A stretch of 34,526 bases of DNA from an uncultured Bacteroides sp. (GCA_900556845.1 USQO01000013.1:1-34526); one strand, 5' to 3'; numbered from the stretch's first letter, positions 1 to 8,122 are shown. Numbers and translations are program-made. The notes: generated by a model not told the origin, from the sequence alone.

Positions 1-48
1 CGAGATAGGCTCCGGTCTCGTGGGCTCGGAGATGTGTATAAGAGACAG
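1..48 (+). other. Illumina Nextera i7 adapter with index (artefact, not genomic)
   Basis: Bases 15-48 match the 34-nt Nextera read-2 transposase adapter, including the 19-nt mosaic end at 30-48. Bases 1-6 (CGAGAT) match the tail of the P7 primer, and bases 7-14 (AGGCTCCG) sit exactly where the 8-nt i7 index belongs; from memory this is the Nextera XT N720 index. The stretch is library adapter left in the assembly, and genomic sequence begins at about base 49. Confidence 0.97.
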
Positions 49-420
49 AGCATATCCAAAAAAAGAATCAGTTTTAGAATAAAATTAATTATTTCCTGAC
101 CTTATCGCTTTTCTCTAATTTTCTCATGAATCGGCATACAGGCATCTGTAATAATGATTTCAATTCAATTTGAGTGACACTACAATAAAGTCAGGAAAAA
201 ATACGGAATTACTTTATGGCGAAGCCGACAAAGATTAGCATATAAAAGCAAGTCCTAATAAACTTACAAATCTTTTTTCATACGCTTGACATTTACACTT
301 ACAACTAAAAAATATTCATAAAACAAACGTTCGCTAACAGACGTAAACAAAAGTATAGGAACAGTATTACAAACGTATTTCTTTTGAAAAAAAGTGGAAA
401 AAGGTCGCTTAATCTATCCG
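49..420. other. AT-rich non-coding stretch, no gene seen
   Basis: This 372-nt stretch lies downstream of the minus-strand phosphoesterase gene. I see no convincing ORF, RNA gene or strong terminator. A minus-strand TACTTTTG at 348-355 resembles a Bacteroides -7 box, but the nearest TTTG upstream is only 14 nt away, so a leftward promoter is not supported. Whatever lies to the left is cut off. Confidence 0.6.
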
Positions 421-3135
421 TCATTCGTGAAAATTTGTTTCAATGATGTGACAAATCAGACGTTTGCCATCCTCAGTTCCTGCAAAATCAATAAGAACAA
501 CACCACAATTTTTGTGAATTCCCTGCAACTCATGTGCCAATGCCGGATTTACTTTTTCTGAGAATTTAACAGGACCGTCTATCGGAACTGCTGTGGCACT
601 GGCAAAACTGATAAACCATTTATCCGAAGTTTCCGGTTCATTCATTGCAGCAGTCATATTCCGCAGCGTGGTAGCCATTTTATAAGGAGCTTTACCAGCA
701 TAGCGATGCTGATACTCATCCTGAACAGAAGCAACTGCTTCCTTATTATTGCTTCCGCGCAAAACAATATCACAAGTCACATTGTCTCCCCAGTTAAAGC
801 AACGTGCACCGGGATAGTCCGTCATAACCTCATCGCGGTGTACAAATAAGATTTTTCCACGGCATTCATCCAAAGTTAAATCGGCTTTAAACTCGTCTAC
901 AAAAAATGACGAATATTTTTTATTCGACAAACTGGCCGACAACAACTGCCGGTAATCAACACTGCTTCCCCCTTCACATTTCAATGAAACTATAAGCATC
1001 TCGGTTGGATGTTTTTTCAAGAAACCGATAAATGCAGGCAAGACATCGTCTTCCCAAGTAATATCCTGATATTGCACACTATGGAAAATACCCAACCGGT
1101 TATTATCCATCGCTTTCAGTCGTATATCAAAGCCTCTGACACCCAAATCCAACTGTTCACCGATGGTAATATCCTGTGTTTGCAAAGCTTCACCGCCTTT
1201 AACAGCTCCACTATCATGGGTAGCAGGAATAGAAAGCTTACAAAGACGAGTTGTACCGGCTATTTCTTTCATCCACGACGACAAATCGGTGGTATCGGTC
1301 TGGAAAGGTGCTACCACTTCGAAGTTTCCTTTATCGTCAGTCCAACGACAGGTAGCAACTGCAAAGCGATCCCCTTTCAAACGGGCAACTGCAAACGACC
1401 CGTTTCCGTCTTCATCCGGCCAGGCATTGTTTACCTGAAAAATCGTATAACCACGATACGACTGAACAGATGGATTGTGGGTATGTCCTACAAAAAAGCC
1501 TACCACATTATAACCATCCAATATATCAAACAAAGCTTCGCGCTTATTCTTAGGCCACCACTTGATAGCCCACTCATCAAATCCATAATGCTGGATATAA
1601 ACGACCGGTGTGTTACCGGAAGCATATCGCTGTAAATCTTTAGCCAGCCATTCCAGACTGTTTCCTCCTCCGTAATGAGCATCACCGGCATAAGTATGCA
1701 TCTGCACAAAATGTACATCACCAATGTTCCAAGAATAAGCCCTGCTGCAAGAATCGAAATTCAAGATTTCACCAGTCTGCAACTTGGCACGTAATAGCGA
1801 GTCCATATAGGCCAGATTCATATTCCGCCCCTTCAGGTTTTCTTTCTTATTCTTTGATACCGGATCAATATCGTGATTACCGTATCCCGGATATACCGGA
1901 TAATGCAGCGTCTTATCTCCTTCTCCCAAGTGATACCTCTGCTTGTACAAGCCGTGAGTTTCCGGGAGTGCTTTATCGAAAATATCTCCGGCAATAATTA
2001 CAGAAGAAAGTTTTTTCAACGTATCTCCTGCAAAACAAGAAATAGAATCGGGCCATACAAAATTATTCTCCAGGCGATTCAATGCACGGACATGGTAGTA
2101 CTGGTCCGACTCGGGCAATAAATCGAAATGCAAATCGGCAGCTACGGCAAAGGTTATATCTCTTTCCGGATTAGCTACATTAGAAAAACGGTCGATTACG
2201 CGCCCGTCTTTCAAACGAATATAACTGGTAAATGTCTTTTCACCTTCATATAAGGTAATCAAACGTGCTCCCGGCTGCAAGTCGATGTACGTTGTCTTTC
2301 CACCGGAAAAACGACCGTATCCCAATACGATTCCATAATGAGAAGCCAAATAATCATTATCGTGATCATGACCGGCAAAGACACCCATTACATCCCCCTG
2401 TTCAAGCATAGCTCCAAACAAACCACTGTTGATATCTGCCGGACATTCATGCTCCAGACGGATACCAGAAAAAGGTCCTTTTTTCTGATTGAAAGCCTCT
2501 GTATACTCGGGAAGAGGAATGTGAAAAAAGGCAAGTGCTGGCAAAGGAGCACCACCATTGAGCTGTTTGTAACGGTTACTGTTATTCCGATACCATGCAA
2601 TCTGGTCATAATTTATCCAAGCATAACCGCCTACCTTATTAATTAAAGAATTGGAATGCGAATCCATGCAGTAAAGCAATGCAGCAGGAGCATTGCCGTC
2701 TGAAGCCTTCACTTCCAATACAAGGTCTGCCAACTCACCCTGTTCATTCTTTTTATTCAGACAGTTCGGAACCGAAGTAATCATTTCAGTAAATGCCTGA
2801 TAGGTTATATCCTGCTCTGTATCGTGGTTGCCATTCAGAATACAGAAAGGAATACCGGCCTGCTGCAATACCGGCAAAAGCATATTCCAGCCTTTTTCGG
2901 CAGGTTTACCGGTCACGACATCACCGGTAAAAACAATAAAATCGGGATTCTCGGCAGCCAATGTTTCACGAATCACCTGCAAAGCTACTTCCGAACCCGT
3001 TTTTTCGGGAGCAATGTGCGTGTCTGTAAACTGAACAATTTTAAACGTACCGTTTTCACTAAAATGTAAATTCTGGGCAGCCGCTGTCAAAACAAGCTGC
3101 ATCCAGGCAAACAAAACAAAAAAGATTTTTTTCAT
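421..3135 (-). CDS. Secreted double metallophosphoesterase fused to a PI-PLC domain
   Basis: The 904-residue protein has a signal peptide (about 1-20, ending TAAAQ) and three enzyme-like domains. Domain 1 (about 30-320) is calcineurin-like, with D38/H40, a GNHD motif at H104 and a GHDHDND motif at H256/H258. Domain 2 (about 325-600) repeats the fold with D334/H336, GNHD at H421 and GHTH at H551/H553. Domain 3 (about 620-900) resembles bacterial phosphatidylinositol-specific phospholipase C: H640-D641 in ATHDSG, R672 in DIR and H685 in FHS match the two catalytic histidines and the arginine of that family. It should act in the periplasm or at the surface. The inferred role is cleavage of a phosphoinositide or related phosphodiester followed by dephosphorylation; the substrate is unknown. 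It is a single-gene unit, divergent from mdh. Metal and catalytic motifs look intact in all three domains. Confidence 0.85.
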   Translation of the reverse strand: MKKIFFVLFAWMQLVLTAAAQNLHFSENGTFKIVQFTDTHIAPEKTGSEVALQVIRETLAAENPDFIVFTGDVVTGKPAEKGWNMLLPVLQQAGIPFCILNGNHDTEQDITYQAFTEMITSVPNCLNKKNEQGELADLVLEVKASDGNAPAALLYCMDSHSNSLINKVGGYAWINYDQIAWYRNNSNRYKQLNGGAPLPALAFFHIPLPEYTEAFNQKKGPFSGIRLEHECPADINSGLFGAMLEQGDVMGVFAGHDHDNDYLASHYGIVLGYGRFSGGKTTYIDLQPGARLITLYEGEKTFTSYIRLKDGRVIDRFSNVANPERDITFAVAADLHFDLLPESDQYYHVRALNRLENNFVWPDSISCFAGDTLKKLSSVIIAGDIFDKALPETHGLYKQRYHLGEGDKTLHYPVYPGYGNHDIDPVSKNKKENLKGRNMNLAYMDSLLRAKLQTGEILNFDSCSRAYSWNIGDVHFVQMHTYAGDAHYGGGNSLEWLAKDLQRYASGNTPVVYIQHYGFDEWAIKWWPKNKREALFDILDGYNVVGFFVGHTHNPSVQSYRGYTIFQVNNAWPDEDGNGSFAVARLKGDRFAVATCRWTDDKGNFEVVAPFQTDTTDLSSWMKEIAGTTRLCKLSIPATHDSGAVKGGEALQTQDITIGEQLDLGVRGFDIRLKAMDNNRLGIFHSVQYQDITWEDDVLPAFIGFLKKHPTEMLIVSLKCEGGSSVDYRQLLSASLSNKKYSSFFVDEFKADLTLDECRGKILFVHRDEVMTDYPGARCFNWGDNVTCDIVLRGSNNKEAVASVQDEYQHRYAGKAPYKMATTLRNMTAAMNEPETSDKWFISFASATAVPIDGPVKFSEKVNPALAHELQGIHKNCGVVLIDFAGTEDGKRLICHIIETNFHE

Positions 3136-3157
3136 GTGTATTTTTAATTTTCAGATT

Positions 3158-3190
3158 CAAAGTTAACTAAAAACGATATTCTTCATCAAG
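3158..3190 (-). promoter_or_regulatory. Candidate promoter of the phosphoesterase/PI-PLC gene
   Basis: On the minus strand, TAACTTTG (3165 to 3158) fits the Bacteroides -7 consensus TAnnTTTG. CTTG (3190 to 3187) lies 21 nt upstream as a one-mismatch -33 box. The ATG at 3135 would be about 20 nt downstream of the transcription start. Confidence 0.45.
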
Positions 3191-3485
3191 CAAACAAATC
3201 TTTATCTGCTACAGAAAAATAAGGTTTCGGTGCTCGTAACAAAATTGTCAACGGGCAGAAATTCCGCTGTAATATTAGTCAATAAATTCCACTCCCACAA
3301 ATCAAAACAAAACAGCAACAGACAATAACAGCAATATGAAAGAAGGAACAAACAAATAGCACAAACTCCGAAAGTCCTGATTTGCAAACTCCTCATTGCA
3401 AATTCTGTATCCTGCAGGCAAATTGAAACAAAAGAAATACAATTAATATTTTTTTCATAAAAAAGCAAAAGTATATCTGCGGTTT

Positions 3486-3519
3486 TTTGATTTTTACTTA
3501 AGAACTTTTTTTATCTTTG
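3486..3519 (+). promoter_or_regulatory. Candidate promoter of mdh
   Basis: TTTG at 3486-3489 and TATCTTTG at 3512-3519 match both halves of the Bacteroides promoter consensus with a 22-nt spacer, slightly longer than usual. The predicted leader before the mdh ATG at 3579 is about 50-55 nt. Confidence 0.6.
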
Positions 3520-3578
3520 TGGCATAAAAATAAAGAAAAAGAATTTATTCTATCTACATAACTTTAATAACAAGAATT

Positions 3579-4580
3579 ATGGAATTTGTAACAAATGAAA
3601 AACTTACCATTGTTGGTGCTGCCGGTATGATCGGTTCTAACATGGCTCAGACAGCTATTATGATGGGCCTGACTAATAACATCTGTTTGTACGACCCATA
3701 CGCTCCGGGTCTGGAAGGTGTTGCTGAAGAATTGTTCCACTGCGGTTTCGAAGGTGTAAACATCACTTTCACTTCAGATATCAAAGAAGCGCTGACTGGT
3801 GCTAAATATATCGTAAACTCAGGTGGTGCTGCTCGTAAAGCTGGTATGACTCGTGAAGACTTGCTGAAAGGTAACGCTGCTATCGCAGAAGAATTCGGTA
3901 AGAACGTTAGACAGTACTGTCCAGATGTAAAACACATCGTTATCATCTTCAACCCAGCTGACATCACTGGTTTGATTACACTGTTGTACTCTGGTTTGAA
4001 ACCAGGTCAGGTTACAACTTTGGCTGGTTTGGACTCAACTCGTCTGCGCAGCGAATTGGCTAAACACTTCGGCGTATCTATGGACGCTGTTGAAAACTGC
4101 CGTACTTACGGTGGCCACGGCGAACAGATGGCTGTATTTGCTTCAACTGCAAAAGTTAACGGCAAACCTCTGACTGAAATCATCGGAACTGATGCTCTGA
4201 CTGCAGAACAGTGGGCAGAAATCCAGCAGAAAGTTACTAAGGGTGGTGCAAACATCATCAACTTGCGTGGCCGTTCTTCATTCCAGAGCCCATCATACGT
4301 TTCTATCGAAATGATTGGTGCTGCTATGGGTGGTAAAGCATTCCGTTGGCCTGCTGGTACTTACGTTTCTAACGATAAGTATGATCACATCATGATGGCT
4401 TGGGAAACTTCTATCGACACTGAAGGTTGCCACTGCGCTGAATTGAACGGTACTGCAGAAGAACAGGCTGCGTTGGATAAGAGCTACGAACACTTGTGTG
4501 CTTTGCGTGACGAAGTTATCGCTATGGGCGTTCTTCCTCCAGTTTCTGAATGGAATGCACTGAACCCGAACATTAAATAA
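3579..4580 (+). CDS. mdh: Malate dehydrogenase (NAD-dependent)
   Basis: The 333-residue cytoplasmic enzyme interconverts malate and oxaloacetate in the fumarate/succinate branch of anaerobic metabolism. An N-terminal Rossmann motif (VGAAGMIGS, about 12-20), the GGAARKAGMTREDLL segment near residue 85 and the catalytic-loop GGHGEQM around residue 180 fit the lactate/malate dehydrogenase family. This is the longer Bacteroidales type beginning MEFVTNEKLTIVGAAGMIG, not the roughly 313-residue form. It is monocistronic, with its own promoter upstream and a strong hairpin terminator downstream. Codon use is visibly skewed to GCT, GGT, CGT, CTG, AAC and GAA compared with its neighbours, as expected for a highly expressed gene. 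Confidence 0.93.
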   Translation: MEFVTNEKLTIVGAAGMIGSNMAQTAIMMGLTNNICLYDPYAPGLEGVAEELFHCGFEGVNITFTSDIKEALTGAKYIVNSGGAARKAGMTREDLLKGNAAIAEEFGKNVRQYCPDVKHIVIIFNPADITGLITLLYSGLKPGQVTTLAGLDSTRLRSELAKHFGVSMDAVENCRTYGGHGEQMAVFASTAKVNGKPLTEIIGTDALTAEQWAEIQQKVTKGGANIINLRGRSSFQSPSYVSIEMIGAAMGGKAFRWPAGTYVSNDKYDHIMMAWETSIDTEGCHCAELNGTAEEQAALDKSYEHLCALRDEVIAMGVLPPVSEWNALNPNIK

Positions 4581-4606
4581 TTCGGATTTACATTATAACT
4601 TATTTG

Positions 4607-4640
4607 AAGGAGGCTGATTTTTTCAGCCTCCTTTTTTATT
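4607..4640 (+). terminator. Rho-independent terminator of mdh
   Basis: A perfect 11-bp stem (4607-4617 with 4623-4633, core AGGAGGCTGA) closes a 5-nt T loop and is followed by a T run to 4637. It begins 26 nt after the mdh stop codon. Confidence 0.93.
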
Positions 4641-4845
4641 GCTATATTTCATCCAACATCATACATAATTAAACGGTACATACAGTCTGCATCATTGCAA
4701 AGACAAAGTCACACTACAAACATGGCAAAACTTTATCATAAGTGTCACAAACATTGCTCTCAACTGTGAAAAAACAAGCAGAGACTGATACTTCTCAACG
4801 GCTTACACACCATTTACACAATTCATGGGTTGACAGGACAAAGCT

Positions 4846-4876
4846 TTTGCGGTTCTACATATTTTTATTATTTTTG
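4846..4876 (+). promoter_or_regulatory. Candidate promoter of dnaG, giving a near-leaderless mRNA
   Basis: TTTG at 4846-4849, a 19-nt spacer and TATTTTTG at 4869-4876 give an exact match to the Bacteroides -33/-7 consensus. The expected transcription start, about 5-7 nt past the -7 box, lies only a few bases before the dnaG ATG at 4886. Confidence 0.6.
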
Positions 4877-4885
4877 CTATTTGAT

Positions 4886-6958
4886 ATGATAGACCAAGCC
4901 ACCATAGACCGAATATTGGATACTGCACAGATTGTAGATGTAGTATCTGAGTTTGTTACACTCCGCCGGCGCGGAGTGAACTATATCGGGTTATGCCCGT
5001 TCCATAACGAGAAAACACCTTCATTCAGTGTTTCACCCAGTAAAGGGGTATGTAAATGCTTCAGTTGCGGAAAAGGAGGAAATGTGGTTCATTTCATCAT
5101 GGAGCACGAACAGCTATCGTATTACGAAGCGCTGAAATGGCTTGCCCAAAAATACAACATCGAGATTAAAGAAAAAGAAATGACCCAAGAGGAAAGACAA
5201 GTGCAAAACCTCAGGGAAAGTCTCTTTGTTGTCAACCAGTTTGCAATGGAATATTTTCAGGAAATTCTGGAAAAGAATCCTGACGGACAAAGTATTGGAA
5301 TGACCTATTTCAGAAAACGGGGATTTCGGGATGATATTATTAAGAAATTCCATCTGGGATATTGTACTGACCAGCGCGATGCTTTCGCTCAAGCAGCTTT
5401 ACAAAAAGGATATAAGTCAGAATTCCTGGAAAAGACCGGACTCTGCTACCGCAAGGAGGACGGGAACCTGCGCGACCGTTTTTGGGGACGTGTGATTTTC
5501 CCAATACACAGCATATCGGGTAAAGTAGTGGCCTTCGGAGGGCGTGTACTGAGCTCTCAGACCAAAAACGTACAGATGAAGTACGTAAACTCTCCTGAGT
5601 CGGAAATTTACCATAAAAGTAAGGAGCTCTACGGCATTTATTTTGCCAAACAAGCAATCGTAAGGCAAGACCGATGTTTCCTTGTTGAGGGGTATACCGA
5701 TGTGATATCCATGCACCAAAGTGGAATTGAAAATGTTGTAGCCTCTTCGGGCACTGCACTGACTCCGGAACAGATACGCCTTATCCACCGTTTTACCAAC
5801 AATATTACTGTTCTTTACGATGGAGATATAGCCGGCATCAAAGCCAGCCTGCGTGGTATCGATATGCTGCTCGAAGAAGGTATGAACGTAAAAATCTGCC
5901 TGCTTCCCGATGGGGATGACCCGGACAGTTTTGCACGGAAACACAATGCGACGGACTTTCAGGCGTTTATCAACAATCATGAAGTCGACTTCATCCGCTT
6001 CAAGACTAACCTTTTGCTGGAAGAAGCCGGAAAAGATCCCATTAAACGGGCTTCACTTATTTCGAGCATCGTAAAGAGCATTGCGGTTATTCCTGAAGAA
6101 ATAGTACGTTCGGTATATATTCGTGAATGTAGCCGGTTGCTCGATATGAGCGAAAAAGTGCTAACTGAGGCTACAAGCCAAATGGTAAAGCAAAATATAG
6201 AAAACCGTGAAAAAGAGCAGGAACGAAAAAAAATCAGGGAGGAGAAACAACAGACTACTACAACAAATAACGTAACAGCAAACCAACCTTCCACACAAAT
6301 ACCGGAACAGGAAAACATATCGGTACAAGACACTTCTGCTCCAGTGATTCCTGACTCCTATCAGTCGTTTATACCTGTAGAAGGAAATGAAAATAAAGTC
6401 TTTTTCCAACGGGAAAAAAGTCTGATAAAAATGATTATCCGATATGGTGAGAAAGTGATGTGCTATGTAGAAAACGAGGAACAAAAGCAGGTGCCCTACA
6501 AAGTTATAGAATTTATAGCTGCCAGTCTGAAAGAGGATGACCTGCAGTTTCACAGTCCGTTGCACCGCAAAATCCTCAACGAAGCTGTGATTCATGAAAA
6601 GGATTCCCAATTTACCTCAGAGCGCTTTTTCCTGACACATCCAGATCCGGAAATCAACAAACTCGCAGCAGATATGGTAAGTGAACGCTACCAATTGAGC
6701 AAATATCATTCAAAAAGTCAGAAAATCATCAGCGATGAAGAACGCTTGTACGAACTGATACCTCGCTTACTGATAGATTTCAAACTTTCAATTGTGGAAG
6801 AGGAAATGAAGCACACACTGCTGGCACTGGCCCAACCGGAAATAGCCGGTAATCCAGAAAAAGCCAAGGAAATCATGGAACGCTATAAGACACTGCATCA
6901 GACACAGATGCTGATGGCACGCAATGCCGGTGACCGTATCGTAAATCCTTTTTCCTGA
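4886..6958 (+). CDS. dnaG: DNA primase DnaG
   Basis: The 690-residue primase makes RNA primers at the replication fork. The start is placed at ATG 4886 because the product then opens MIDQATIDRIL, as in family members; the upstream open frame from GTG 4742 encodes low-complexity, non-primase residues. The CHC2-type zinc ribbon uses C37, H40, C58 and C61. A catalytic-core N-terminal domain follows, then a TOPRIM domain with E268 in VEGYTD, D312/D314 in YDGD and the later GDDPDSF segment. A charged and Thr/Gln-rich linker (about 440-490) leads to the C-terminal helicase-interacting domain. It converges with folE; the two stop codons are 15 nt apart and lie in a shared hairpin. Confidence 0.95.
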   Translation: MIDQATIDRILDTAQIVDVVSEFVTLRRRGVNYIGLCPFHNEKTPSFSVSPSKGVCKCFSCGKGGNVVHFIMEHEQLSYYEALKWLAQKYNIEIKEKEMTQEERQVQNLRESLFVVNQFAMEYFQEILEKNPDGQSIGMTYFRKRGFRDDIIKKFHLGYCTDQRDAFAQAALQKGYKSEFLEKTGLCYRKEDGNLRDRFWGRVIFPIHSISGKVVAFGGRVLSSQTKNVQMKYVNSPESEIYHKSKELYGIYFAKQAIVRQDRCFLVEGYTDVISMHQSGIENVVASSGTALTPEQIRLIHRFTNNITVLYDGDIAGIKASLRGIDMLLEEGMNVKICLLPDGDDPDSFARKHNATDFQAFINNHEVDFIRFKTNLLLEEAGKDPIKRASLISSIVKSIAVIPEEIVRSVYIRECSRLLDMSEKVLTEATSQMVKQNIENREKEQERKKIREEKQQTTTTNNVTANQPSTQIPEQENISVQDTSAPVIPDSYQSFIPVEGNENKVFFQREKSLIKMIIRYGEKVMCYVENEEQKQVPYKVIEFIAASLKEDDLQFHSPLHRKILNEAVIHEKDSQFTSERFFLTHPDPEINKLAADMVSERYQLSKYHSKSQKIISDEERLYELIPRLLIDFKLSIVEEEMKHTLLALAQPEIAGNPEKAKEIMERYKTLHQTQMLMARNAGDRIVNPFS

Positions 6959-6975
6959 AAAAGGAGAAAGGATTT
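6943..6975. terminator. Hairpin spanning the dnaG/folE convergent stop codons
   Basis: A 13-bp stem (6943-6955 with 6963-6975, one wobble or mismatch) has a 7-nt loop. The left arm is the last coding sequence of dnaG, the dnaG TGA is in the loop, and the right arm runs into the folE TAA. Neither side has a long T run outside the stem, so it may act as a two-way terminator or a 3' end stabiliser. Confidence 0.55.
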
Positions 6976-7564
6976 ATACGCGACGGATTAAGTTCATAAA
7001 CTCTTCTCGAGTCTTTGCCTGATTGAAAGCACCAGTAAAATCAGAAGTAGTAGTAATAGAATTCTGCTTTTCAACTCCACGCATCTGCATACACATGTGC
7101 TTAGCTTCTACAACAACCATTACTCCTAACGGATTCAAAGTTTCCTGAATGCATTCCTTAATCTGCAGAGTCATTCTTTCCTGCACCTGAAGTCTGTGAG
7201 AAAAGATGTCAACGACCCGGGCTATTTTACTCAAACCGGTTATATAACCATTTGGAATATAGGCTACATGTGCTTTTCCATAAAAAGGAAGCATATGATG
7301 CTCACACAAAGAAAAGAAATCAATATCCTTAACAATAACCATCTGGCTGTATTCTTCCTTAAACTTGGCAGCATTCAGTACCGCCTTCGGGTCCATTCTA
7401 TAACCACGTGTCAAAGTAAGCATAGCTTTGGCCACACGCTCAGGAGTCTTCAATAAGCCTTCTCTGTCTACATCTTCGCCCAATAGCGAAATAATTTCTT
7501 TATAATGCCCTCTCAAGCCTTCCAGCTTATCCTCAGGCCATTCCATCTGTGATGTTTCAATCAT
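6974..7564 (-). CDS. folE: GTP cyclohydrolase I
   Basis: The 196-residue cytoplasmic enzyme converts GTP to 7,8-dihydroneopterin triphosphate, the first step of tetrahydrofolate synthesis. Zinc ligands C87 and H90 (LCEHHMLPF) and C158 (KHMCMQMRG) are present, as are the GLSKIARVVD and QERMT segments typical of type IA enzymes. Length is normal for a bacterial FolE with a short N-terminus. The start overlaps the stop of the SPOR gene in an ATGA (7561-7564), which implies translational coupling. It is the last gene of the DoxX-tpiA-SPOR-folE direction block, although a palindrome between tpiA and the SPOR gene may separate expression. Confidence 0.95.
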   Translation of the reverse strand: MIETSQMEWPEDKLEGLRGHYKEIISLLGEDVDREGLLKTPERVAKAMLTLTRGYRMDPKAVLNAAKFKEEYSQMVIVKDIDFFSLCEHHMLPFYGKAHVAYIPNGYITGLSKIARVVDIFSHRLQVQERMTLQIKECIQETLNPLGVMVVVEAKHMCMQMRGVEKQNSITTTSDFTGAFNQAKTREEFMNLIRRV

Positions 7565-8019
7565 TGTTCAATCGGAATATTAATCTGTTCACGCACTATT
7601 GCAACCTCTTTAAAATCACCTGTAGCTTTGAGCTTACGCATAGCCACATCGGCCTCTTCAATACTTTTATAATCGCCAACACGGCACAGCCAGCGAGGAG
7701 GCTGGAAGAAAGTATATACAGGAATTTCGGGAAAGTTTTTTTTTACTTTCTCGGCTACGGCCGAAGCTTGGTCACGCGCTGCTCTGGAGTTATTTCCGGC
7801 ATAAACCTGTACTCTGTATCCTCTGGCCTTAAGCACACGTTGCGCCTCGGTTGCAGTAGAACGGTCGTAGCGAAGCCCTATCAGATTCGTAATTCGGCTA
7901 TCTGCGTGGATAGTTACAACTCCCTTACCCGTATTGCTCTGCAAGCTTTCCACAATTGTTCTTTGGGCAAACAGAGGAAAGGCCAACAAACAAAAAAGAG
8001 ATGCAAAAACGTACTTCAT
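7561..8019 (-). CDS. Small exported SPOR-domain protein
   Basis: The 152-residue protein has a cleavable signal peptide (about 1-19, ending PLFAQ). Its C-terminal half (about 68-145) looks like a SPOR domain: GYRVQVYAG near the start, then a conserved WLCRVGDY repeat half and EADVAMRKLK. SPOR domains bind denuded peptidoglycan glycan strands, often at division sites. Only this module and an N-terminal extension are present, without a membrane anchor, so the mature protein is likely periplasmic. It is coupled to folE through an ATGA overlap; no functional link to folate synthesis is implied by the sequence. Confidence 0.8.
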   Translation of the reverse strand: MKYVFASLFCLLAFPLFAQRTIVESLQSNTGKGVVTIHADSRITNLIGLRYDRSTATEAQRVLKARGYRVQVYAGNNSRAARDQASAVAEKVKKNFPEIPVYTFFQPPRWLCRVGDYKSIEEADVAMRKLKATGDFKEVAIVREQINIPIEQ

Positions 8020-8040
8020 GACTAGTAATTTAAGAATAAG

Positions 8041-8092
8041 TTTGTCATTCTGGGTGCATGGTATACAAATTCATGCATCCCAGAATGACAAA
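8041..8092. repeat. Long near-perfect palindrome between tpiA and the SPOR gene
   Basis: The left arm at 8041-8060 (TTTGTCATTCTGGG then TGCATG) pairs with 8072-8092 over 20 bp with a single bulged A; the loop is 11 nt (8061-8071). There is no T run on either side. This differs from an ordinary terminator and resembles a REP-type dispersed palindrome; it could also stabilise or attenuate the tpiA transcript. Confidence 0.75.
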
Positions 8093-8122
8093 TAAAAACC
8101 AATTTAAAAATCTATGGTAGAA

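Larger units (their letters stand above)
3136..3578. other. Divergent intergenic region between the phosphoesterase gene and mdh
   Basis: This 443-nt AT-rich spacer holds promoter candidates for both neighbours (listed separately). An 88-codon minus-strand ORF inside it looks fortuitous: its predicted product is rich in Cys, Phe and Leu with no recognisable domain. Nothing else is seen. Confidence 0.6.
4581..4885 (+). other. Spacer between mdh and dnaG
   Basis: The 305-nt spacer contains the mdh terminator at its left end and the dnaG promoter at its right end. The middle (about 4641-4845) shows no conserved gene. The reading frame of dnaG runs open back to a GTG at 4742, but residues encoded before 4886 do not resemble primase. 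Confidence 0.6.

Noticed and set aside
348..373. A minus-strand TACTTTTG with TTTG upstream, possibly a promoter firing toward the left edge.
   Set aside because: The spacer is only 14 nt, well short of the usual value, and no gene is visible to the left.
3202..3468. An 88-codon minus-strand ORF in the spacer upstream of mdh.
   Set aside because: The product is a Cys/Phe/Leu-rich low-complexity string with no domain, and the ORF overlies the promoter region; probably chance.
4742..4885. A 48-residue N-terminal extension of DnaG starting at GTG 4742.
   Set aside because: The residues do not resemble primase, family members start at the MIDQATID segment, and a consensus promoter lies inside this stretch.
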